DNA of 64,000 bases, taken from contig JAKUCV010001003.1 in NCBI GenBank assembly GCA_028386065.3, positions 1 through 64,000 of the forward strand, written 5' to 3'. Below are positions 56,414-64,000 of this stretch, one piece after another; position 1 is the first letter of the stretch; each line of letters starts with the position of its first letter. The notes beneath the pieces were generated by a model. That model was not told the DNA's origin. It worked only from the letters and a program-made list of their open reading frames with translations, and did no database searches. This DNA comes from Turnera subulata. Lineage: Eukaryota; Streptophyta; Magnoliopsida; Malpighiales; Passifloraceae. Made by a program: the position numbers and the translations under genes.

Positions 56414-56600
56414 AAGATTCTTCCCTTCCAGATTGCAGAGGCGACGGGTTTCGTCGGGTTCCCCACACACAGAGGCTCCCGTCCTAAGATTCTTCCCTTT
56501 CAGATTGCAGAGGCGTCGGGTTTCGTCGGGTTCCCCCACACACAGAGGCTCCCGTCCAAAGATTCTTCCCCTCCAGATTGCAGAGGCGGCGGCGGCGTGT
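56414..56600. repeat. Two and a half tandem repeats of about 72 bp
   Basis: Units start aagattcttccc at 56414, 56486 and 56559. Each contains agattgcagaggcg, and the first two contain ggtttcgtcgggttcccc and cacagaggctcccgtcc. The third is partial. All lie in the GC-rich part of the diverged LTR. Confidence 0.92.
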
Positions 56601-57285
56601 GACAGGAGGCGGGGTTCAGGGAGCGAGGAGGAGAAGAAGAAAATGAAGAGAAAAGAAAAAGGGTTCTGTCATATTCCAAAAAAAAATCTTTTTACAAAAT
56701 TACTCCATCTGTCTGACAATATAAGATTTTTAAGGTATTTGCACACCCTTTAAGAAAGCATTAAATAGGCTTGATTTCATTAAATTTTTTTGTTGAGATT
56801 ACTAACCTATCCTTTGTATTATTCCAATAACAATACTTACCCTTATTGTTATTCTCATAATTAAATAAGGATAAATATGAAAAAAGTTCATTTAATGTTT
56901 CTCAAAATTCTCAAACGTTCTTATATTTTGAAACAAAATTCAAAGTCTAAATGAAGCGCCCCGACCCGTATTTACCGTAGTACAGTAAACACGTGTCGAA
57001 ACTATTCAGTATGATAGAACAGACAGTACAACGTGCAAATATTACACAATAGCAACTATCAATACAACTGTCACCCACACTCGGGGACCATTATTCAAAC
57101 CCAACACAGTGCCCTCAGCAGCAGCAGATAGTATCAGTAATATACATATTACAGGAAAACAGCAATATAAGCAATAGAATAGCAGCGGAAGACTTATGCA
57201 CATGCAACGGTGGTATGGATCCGGAGTCAGGTGGAGAAGAAAGCAGTAGCCATCGAACGTCGTGCCTGAGCTACGGAAACAACTT

Positions 57286-57346
57286 ATCCTACGGGATGAA
57301 ACCCCGCAGGCGAGGGGTGAGTCCGAAGTGCTCACCGACGAAGGAT
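57286..57346 (-). repeat. Conserved 61-nt LTR block, copy B
   Basis: Flanked by atcct (57286-57290) and aggat (57342-57346), which can pair. Internal arms are accc/gggg-type and ggtgag/ctcacc. Confidence 0.75.
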
Positions 57347-57556
57347 AAACAGTGATATGCAAGCATCCGTAATACTTAAAAGCAAACACAGATAAGCAAC
57401 AACATATCTCAACAACTGAATCAAGGCCAAAAGAATGCTTAATTATTATTACCAATTTTATCTTCCGGGCCCCGTTACTAGACAAGCTAGGGTCGTACCT
57501 GGTTATTAATTAATTCCGGATGCTAGGTCAAGAACCAATCCACATATCAGAACAAC

Positions 57557-57790
57557 CGGATATTCGGCATATCCGAGCCACTGCGGATATTCGGCATATC
57601 CGAGCCACTGGGTATTCGGTATACCCCAACCTCAGGCGACGTCATGCCAACCAGATATTCGACATATCTGAGCCACTGCGGATATTCGGCATATCCGAGC
57701 CACTGGGTATTTGGTATACCCTAACCACAGGCAAAAAGCCAAACGGATATTCGGCATATCCGAGCCACTGGGTATTTGGTATATCCTAAC
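57557..57790. repeat. Cluster of short palindromes in the gypsy LTR
   Basis: Five copies of cggatattcggcatatccg or a close variant (starting near 57557, 57584, 57652, 57680 and 57744), mostly followed by agccactg. They are interspersed with the related gggtattcggtataccc type. Each can form a 6-7-bp stem with a 4-5-nt loop. The other LTR repeats the first two at 63955-64000. Confidence 0.9.
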
Positions 57791-58617
57791 CTCAGACAAT
57801 AAGCCAAACAAACCAAGAACCGACCATAGCATCCCAAAATTAATTTCCAACCATCGGGTCGTACCACTACTTTCCACATGACAATGATAACAACATCTCA
57901 AATCAATTCCAATTCCAATTTCATATTCCAATTTCTTTTTCTCAATTTCCACAGTCAATAGTTCAACATCAATCTCAGCATATTATCCACAGAATCAATA
58001 TCACAGTCCAAAAGCAACAATAGTATCCGCAACAGTCAATCAGCCAACAATCAACAATTCAGCAGTTCAATCGAACAACAAAGCACACAAAGTATTACAG
58101 GCAACATAACAAGGGTTATCCATCCTCACCTTAGCCGATATTCAATTATGGAATTGTCCGGCAAGTTCCAAGTCCGGTTCCTCAGCAAATTGTTCGTTAT
58201 CAACTCCTATATCAATCAAATAATATGCACACATAAGATGGTATGCAAATGCCATGCTAATACTGTATACCGTAAATTAAATATAAACTCGGCTCGGTTA
58301 CTCTCCCGGATTATTTCTCCATTATTATCATCATTCACCATTTATTTCAAGGTGTCAAAATACCCTTCTATACTTATTCCTATACCGGGTACTATACCGG
58401 TATTATACTTTGATAATACCCTTTCCATAATTATTTCTTAAGTATGTACTTTCCAAAATACTATTCCTACAAATTATTACTTACCTTATATATGTTCCCA
58501 AAATTATTTTCCATATACCTCATACTTCCCAAAATTTATATTTCCCCTATTAATTTCACAATTATATTTTCCTTCTATTTAATTCCATTTTCCAGATTTT
58601 ATTTTCTCTTTTTTTCT

Positions 58618-59388
58618 CTATTTTTTTTTTAATTTAAACGGACTGGGCCTAAGTGTCCAAGCCCAGCCCAACCCAGAAGAGCCCAAGTCAATAGGCTGAC
58701 CAGACGCAGCAGGCCCGGACCGCGAGCCCAAGCCAAGGCCACAGTCGGCCCGCGCGCCCAGCAGCCCACACCACACAGGACCCGCAAGAAAACGGGTCAG
58801 CCCGCCCATATCATAACCCATCCGGGTCGTCACCATAACGGGCTGCTCACCTCGGGTCTCTTTGTACGGCGACGGACGGCACAGGATGGAGACGCGTCGG
58901 CGAAGGCAAAGGCGTCTCAAGCGAGGCGCGACCGGAGCGAGGAGGAGGCGCGGCTGTTGGCGCGTCCTGCTGCAACTGACGACGGCGGTAGGAGGAGGTG
59001 CAGCGGTCGGGTTCTTGGCCGTAGGTGGCGCGTTAGGCGGCGGACTTAGGAGGCGAGGGCGGCGTCTAGTTGGCGCCGATGCGAGGAGGACAACGACGGG
59101 GGTGGTGATGCGTGCCGGTCGTTCGGCCGGGCGTAGCTGGTGGCCGGCAGTGGGTGGAGGAAGAGAAAAGGAAAAGATGATGGGGAAGGGGATGGTGCAG
59201 ACGGCGTCGTTGGGTTGTGTTTGTTGTATTTTTTTTTTCCTTCTCTTTTTTTCTTTTTCTTTTTCTGGTTTGTGTATTTCAGGGAGGATGAAAAGAAAAG
59301 CAAGGAGAGGGAGAGATGGTGAAGTTGGTGATGGCGTGCATAGGGTGGCAGAAGAATACAGTTTAATAGGCAACTTAGGCACTAGCAA
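58618..59388 (-). other. GC-rich LTR segment with a 256-codon ORF in the element sense
   Basis: Within the LTR, on the element strand, an ORF runs from 59388 to 58618. It is Pro/Arg/Ala-rich in the middle and Lys-rich near residues 40-55, and matches no family I know. Composition (GC-rich 58640-59200 in an AT-rich neighbourhood) can keep frames open by chance, and an opposite-strand ORF of 186 codons overlaps it. I treat it as noncoding LTR sequence unless conservation is shown. Confidence 0.4.
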
Positions 59389-59785
59389 TTCACAGGTATC
59401 ACAGGAAATGGCGGCTAAATAATTGAACTACAATTATGCAGTTACTATGCTGCATGTGAAGTGTGGCCCACCTGGACCAGAAAATATCCGGTATACCCAC
59501 TTATCTTATTTCTGGTCCGGTAATTCGAGAATAAACTCGGCTTTTCCGAAGATTCCCGGACCCGAAAAAATCCCAACTTTGGTCCGTAAAATCCGCAGAA
59601 ATATCCCGAACGTGGGACAAGGCTCGGTTTCAGAATCCAATACTCAATTTACCATAATTTAATTACCCAAGATTAAAAATCATTGGTAAATTACTGTACA
59701 TTAGCTTAAACAGTCCCGGTAAAAATGAAATTTTTACCTGGGCTGTTACAGCCTACCCACCTTAAAAGAATTTCGTCCTCGAAAT

Positions 59786-60112
59786 TCACTCTGAAGCTGC
59801 GAACAAGTGCGGATGCTGAGAACGCATATGCTCCTCAACTTCCCACGTGGACTCATTCGCAGAGTGCTTGCTCCACTTAACCTTTACCATCGGAATAACT
59901 CTGCTCCTCAACTGTCTGTCTTCTCGGGCAAGGATCTGCTCCGACATTTCTGCATATGTCAGATCCTCTGCGACCTCAACATCTACTGTAGTAACCACAT
60001 GGCTCGGGTCTGATCTGTACCTCCTCAACATGGAGACATGGAATACGTCATGAATCCGTGACAACTCCTCTGGCAAAGATAATTTGTACGCCAGGGGTCC
60101 AATCCTTTCCAC
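59786..60112 (-). pseudogene. Gypsy integrase C terminus with chromodomain
   Basis: 108 codons: IGPLAYKLSLPEELSRIHDVFHVSMLRRY, the integrase C-terminal segment, then VKVKWSKHSANESTWEVEEHMRSQHPHLF, the chromodomain-like module that defines chromoviruses. The frame upstream is closed by stops near 60190-60225. Confidence 0.88.
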
Positions 60113-60220
60113 AATCTCATACGGTCCAATGTACCTGGGACTCAGCTTCCCTCTTTTCCCGAATCTGATAACACCTTTCCACGGTGCAACTCAGAGGAAA
60201 ACTTGTTCTCCCACTTGGTA

Positions 60221-61111
60221 CTACATCTCCCGGCGATGCTTATCGGCATAGCTCTTTTGTCGGTCCTGTGCTGCTCTCATGCTCTGCTTAACTGTCTGAA
60301 TCTTGTCAACAGTCTGCTTAACCAGATCTGGACCAATGATCAAACGAAGACCTTCTTCATCCCAACAAACTGGACTTCGGCACTTCCTTCCGTAAAGAGC
60401 TTCAAACGGAGGCATGCCAATACTGGAATGATAACTGTTGTTGTAGGCAAACTCCGCTAAAGGCAAATACTGGTCCCAACTCCCACTGAAGTTAAGAGCA
60501 CAAGCCCTTAGCATATCTTCCAGTGTCTGAATAGTCCTCTCCGACTGTCCATCGGTCTGAGGATGGAATGCAGTACTAAAACTCAGCTTCGTCCCCAAAG
60601 CTGTTTGCAGACTTTTCCAGAACCATGATGTGAATCTCGGGTCCCTGTCTGAGACTATGGACTTAGGAATCCCATGTAGCCTCACAATCTCTGCAACGTA
60701 CTGCTTCGCCAACTTATCCAAGGTGTCTGTCTGTCGAATGGGAAGAAAATGGGCTGATTTTGTAAGTCGATCAACGATAACCCAGATGGCATCATGTTGT
60801 CTCCGGGTCAACGGTAATCCAAACACAAAATCCATAGTAATCATTTCCCAGTTCCACTCTGGCACTGACAAAGATCTCATTTTCCCTGCTGGAGCCTGAT
60901 GTTCAGCTTTCACTTGCTGGCAAGTGATACACTTAGCCACATACTCGGCTACATCCTTCTTCATACGTGGCCACCAGAAATGACTTCTCAAATTCTGGTA
61001 CATCTTGGTGCTCTCGGGATGCATAGCATACGGTGTCATATGTCGTTCTTCTAGAATCTGACTGCGTAGGTCACCAACACTGGGTACACATAGGCGCTTT
61101 CCCAGCATCAA
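60221..61111 (-). pseudogene. Gypsy integrase core
   Basis: 296 codons. H2C2 zinc region (HPESTKMYQNLRSHFWWPRM..CITCQQVKAEH), then the catalytic core with MDFVFGLP, VDRLTKSAHFLPI, SDRDPRFTSWFW and TAFHPQTDGQSERTIQTLEDMLRAC, followed by LPLAEFAYNNSYHSSIGMPPFEALYGRKC. It ends in a stop after YADKHRREM, where an intact element would continue. Confidence 0.93.
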
Positions 61112-61210
61112 TGCACTATCCTCCGCTATGCGAAACTTATCTTCCTTTCCACTACGGACTGCTTCCTTCAGCTTGATCAGGTCGGGATCTCCATCTTATA
61201 ACTCCACAAT

Positions 61211-62452
61211 TCAACCTCTCAGGTTAGACTTGACTTCCATATGTGTCAACAAAGCTCCTGTCTCATCAATTGACAAATCAACTCCCATCTTCCTTAACTC
61301 AATGAGTGAGGACATTGAGTAGGTCGTGGAAGCATCTTCTGGTTGTCTCCGACTCAAAGCATCTGCTACAACATTAGCTTTTCCAGGGTGATACTCAATA
61401 GTACAGTCATAATCATTCAGTAACTCAACCCAACGTCTTTGTCGCAGGTTAAGTTCTTTCTGAGTCATGATGTACTTGAGACTCTTGTGATCCGTGAAAA
61501 TCTGGCATCTCTCTCCAAACAGATAATGTCGCCAGATCTTCAAAGCAAGGATCACTGCGGCCATCTCCAAATCATGTGTCGGGTAGTTCTTCTCGTGTGG
61601 CCTCAACTGTCTCGAAGCATAGGCTATCACTCGGCCTTCTTGCATCAGAACAGCTCCCAAACCAAGACCTGAAGCATCGCAGAACAGTACATACTCCACT
61701 CCTGGCTTAGGCACTGTCAAGACTGGTGCTGTTGTCAGCTTCTTCTTTAGTTCTTCAAAGCTCTTCTGACAATCCTCACTCCAAACAAAGGCTTGATCTT
61801 TCCTCAATAGCTTGGTCATGGGACTAGCTATCAAAGAGAAACCCTCGATGAATCTTTGGTAATATCCTGCAAGGTCAAGAAAACTCCTGACTTCTGGTAC
61901 CGTCTTAGGCGGCTCCCATTCCAAAACAGCCTTTACTTTGGCAGGGTCAACCTTAATCCCATCCCCGGATACAACATGTCCAAGGAATGCAACTTCTTCA
62001 AGCCAGAACTCACATTTGCTAAACTTAGCATACAACTCCTTCTCTCGCAACCTTTGAAGCACGACTCTCAGGTGCTCTTCATGTTCTTCCCGGTTCTTGG
62101 AGTAGATCAAGATGTCATCGATGAAGACTACCACAAACTTATCCAAGAACTCGTTCAAGACCAAGTGCATCAAACACATGAAAACTGCTGGTGCATTGGT
62201 CAAGCCAAAAGGAACTACTGTGAACTCAAAGTGACCATACCGAGTGCGGAAAGCTGTCTTCGGTATGTCCTTCTCTGCATTCTTGACTTGGTGATATCCG
62301 GACCGAAGATCAATCTTAGAAAACATGGTAGCTCCCTGTAACTGATTGAAAAGATCATCAATCCTGGGAAGCGGATACTTGTTCTTCACCGTCACTTTAT
62401 TCAACTGGCGGTAGTCCAAAAACATCCGCAAACTGCCATCCTTCTTCTTCAC
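61211..62452 (-). pseudogene. Gypsy reverse transcriptase and RNase H
   Basis: 413 codons. RT motifs [24 protein letters not shown] (cited in part), [23 protein letters not shown] and the catalytic FIDD ([13 protein letters not shown]). RNase H follows: [58 protein letters not shown]. Directly upstream near 62465 a TGA replaces the expected Trp before [13 protein letters not shown], separating this ORF from the RT N terminus. Confidence 0.93.
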
Positions 62453-62572
62453 AAAGAGGACTGGTGATCCTCAAGGTGAAGTACTGGGTCTGATGAAACC
62501 CTTCTCAAGCAGCTCATCTAATTGTTTCTTCAACTCCTGGAGTTCTGTCGGTGCCATCCGATATGGTGCCAT

Positions 62573-63265
62573 TTAGATAGGTGTCACTCCTGGCATCAAA
62601 TCGATGGTGTACTCCACTTCTCTATCAGGTGACAATCCTGGTAAATCCTCCGGGAACACATCTGGAAACTCTCTCACAACCATGATGTCTCCCAAAACCG
62701 GAGTCTGAACGTCTTCGCCCTTGACATGAGTCAACAAGGCATCTGGACCATGTGGCTTCATTCCGAAATCCTGGTTAGCAGAGATACTACATGTAGTAGC
62801 AACTCTCCTAATACCTGTCAACAGAACCTGTTGCCCACCATCGGAAGTCAACAACACTTCCTTGGTTCGACAGTTTACCAAAGCACTGTACCTCGACAAC
62901 CAATCCATCCCTAGAATGATATCGAAACCTCCCATGTTCATCACAACCAACCATGCAAGAAAGACCTCATTATCGTACGAAAGAGAAACGTCTCTACACA
63001 CATGGGTTAATCTGACCACTATACCGGCAGGTAACCTAACCCTCATCGGAAAAGTTAAGTTTTCTTCCGTACAGTTATGTTATGTTGCAAAACTTTGCGC
63101 GATAAATGATTGTATAGCACCAGGATCAATCAAAGTATATGTGGTACTACCAAAGGCTATAAAAGTACCTGCTATAACATCGACGTCTAGGTGACCTCCA
63201 GCATGCTGATTCCCTCCAACCGGATCCATTCGTACCTTATATGAGAATGTATGTATGCATATCAT
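62573..63265 (-). pseudogene. Gypsy protease and RT N terminus, frame broken
   Basis: Two ORFs. 63265-63080 holds the aspartic protease active-site segment TLIDPGAIQSFIAQSFA (DxGA type). 63046-62573 continues with GFDIILGMDWLSRYSALVNC and then the start of RT (VVREFPDVFPEDLPGLSPDREVEYTIDL). A frame break separates them near 63060 and a stop follows at 62573. No Gag sequence precedes the protease. Confidence 0.88.
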
Positions 63266-63349
63266 GTCATGTCAAATCTTATGTACAAACAACTGTCAAG
63301 CAACCACAGTTATGTCCCTAATGACCTACTGCCTGCTCCGCTACCAAAC

Positions 63350-64000
63350 TGAAGCGCCCTAACCCGTATTTACCGTAGTACAGTAAACACGTGCCGAAAC
63401 TATTCATTATGATAGAACAGACAGTACAACGTGCAAATATTACACAATAGCAACTATCAATACAACTGTCACCCACACTCGGGGACCATTATTCAAACCC
63501 AACACAGTGCCCTCAGCAGCAGCAGATAGTATCAGTAATATACATATCACAGGAAAATAGCAATATAAGCAATAGAATAGCAGCGGAAGACTTATGCACA
63601 TGCAACGGTGGTATGGATCCGGAGTCAGGTGGAGAAGAAAGCAGCAACCATCGAACGTCGTGCCTGAGCTACGGAAACAACTTATCCTACGGGATGAAAC
63701 CCCGCAGGCGAGAGGTGAGTCCGAAGTGCTCACCGACGAAGGATAAACAGTGATATGCAAGCATCCGTAATACTTAAAAGCAAACACAGATAAGCAACAA
63801 CATATCTCAACAACTGAATCAAGGCCAAAAGAATGCTTAATTATTATTAACAATTTTATCTTCCGGGCCCCGTCACTGGACAAGCTAGGGTCGTACCTGG
63901 TTATTAATTAATTCCGGATGTTAGGTCAAGAACCAATCCACATATCAGAACAACCGGATATTCGGCATATCCGAGCCACTGCGGATATTCGGCATATCCG
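63350..64000 (-). repeat. Gypsy 5' LTR (truncated by window end)
   Basis: Same start (tgaagcgccc) and order as 56952 onward. The window ends inside the palindromic repeat cluster. Confidence 0.9.
63684..63744 (-). repeat. Conserved 61-nt LTR block, copy C
   Basis: Differs from copy B at one position (gagggg to gagagg), which would remove one pair of the smaller stem. Confidence 0.75.

Larger units (their letters stand above)
55322..56690 (-). mobile_element. Diverged Ty3-gypsy LTR fragment, related to the adjacent element
   Basis: Starts tgaaacgccccgacccgtat, like the LTR at 56952. It keeps the same order of landmarks (tacagtaaacacgtgtc, cggggaccattattcaaac, gcggaagactta, the conserved 61-nt block at 55658-55718, ttttatcttccg). 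Beyond about 55860 the sequence differs: GC-rich around 56024-56600 with tandem repeats. The expected LTR end (..gggctgttaca) is missing, so it is a truncated or solo LTR of a sister family. One N is present at 55851. Confidence 0.75.
56952..59750 (-). repeat. Gypsy 3' LTR, 2.8 kb
   Basis: Begins tgaagcgccc and ends ctgttaca on the plus strand, i.e. TG..CA on the element strand. Unusually long, with a conserved 61-nt block (57286-57346), a cluster of short palindromic repeats (57557-57790) and a GC-rich segment (about 58640-59200). Confidence 0.88.
56952..64000 (-). mobile_element. Ty3-gypsy chromovirus (Tekay/Del-like), gag-less and decayed
   Basis: Minus-strand element: 3' LTR 56952-59750, polypurine tract next to it (about 59763-59751), internal region 59751-63349, primer-binding site TGGTAGCGGAGCAGG (63346-63332, initiator-Met type), and 5' LTR from 63350 past the window end. 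Internal order is protease, RT, RNase H, integrase, chromodomain, as in chromoviruses. No gag lies between the primer-binding site and protease, only about 85 bp. Several stops and frameshifts break the coding region. The visible LTR parts differ at about 13 of 651 positions by eye, mostly transitions. The target duplication cannot be checked because the right end is outside. Confidence 0.92.

Noticed and set aside
56693..56951. Stowaway/MITE-like ends (tactccatctgtctgacaat.. and ..ttcttatattttgaaac)
   Set aside because: The right end matches the inverted left end only partly and no TA duplication is clear. It could be chance in AT-rich DNA.
57042..57485. 147-codon minus-strand ORF present in both gypsy LTR copies
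   Set aside because: The copies are recent LTR duplicates of each other, and the diverged LTR at 55322 does not keep the frame, so conservation is not evidence of coding.

Overview
This window is nuclear DNA of a flowering plant, almost certainly a woody or otherwise repeat-rich eudicot. The evidence is spliced genes with GT..AG introns, plant-specific families (an INDETERMINATE DOMAIN zinc finger, an LBD protein, a DAYSLEEPER-like domesticated hAT transposase, a plant-type MED9), AT-rich intergenic DNA and plant LTR retrotransposons. The species cannot be named from the sequence.

Left end (1-5949). A decayed replication protein A (RPA1)-like gene fragment lies inside the 3' part of a Helitron, whose terminus (17-nt hairpin, then CTAG followed by T) ends at 3376. 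Next comes gene-free DNA with a diverged duplication and a tRNA-derived SINE relic.

Gene-rich centre (5950-38334). From left to right: a 12-exon metallo-beta-lactamase-fold hydrolase (+); a 3-exon IDD transcription factor (+) with a long leader carrying upstream ORFs; a 113-bp SINE with a perfect 14-bp target duplication; a 19-exon beta-galactosidase of the BGAL17 type (+); a single-coding-exon DAYSLEEPER-like gene (-) with a 5'UTR intron; a 62-residue Ala-rich small protein (-) with a probable 2-kb 5'UTR intron; and Mediator subunit 9 (+). The small protein gene and MED9 are divergent and share roughly 300 bp of upstream DNA. To my knowledge Arabidopsis MED9 (At1g55080) and IDD7 (At1g55110) are close neighbours, so part of this order looks like conserved synteny.

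Right part (38335-55321). A recent Ty1-copia element (minus strand, 225-bp LTRs that look identical, 5-bp TSD, 621-N gap) sits just 3' of MED9. Then come an LBD transcription factor (+), a broken PPR gene (-), a second copy of the LBD 3' end, a 1.28-kb element with long inverted repeats, and a small secreted six-cysteine peptide gene (-).

Right end (55322-64000). Ty3-gypsy chromovirus territory: a diverged LTR fragment, then a minus-strand element with a 2.8-kb LTR, internal protease, RT, RNase H, integrase and chromodomain remnants without gag, and the start of its second LTR cut by the window edge. A 61-nt block inside these LTRs is nearly invariant between otherwise diverged copies and can fold into a branched RNA with a cUUCGg loop. 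This block, together with three tiny oligo(A) insertions flanked by 14-16-bp duplications, is the least conventional material in the window. I saw no CRISPR, operon, rRNA or intact tRNA gene, as expected for plant nuclear DNA.
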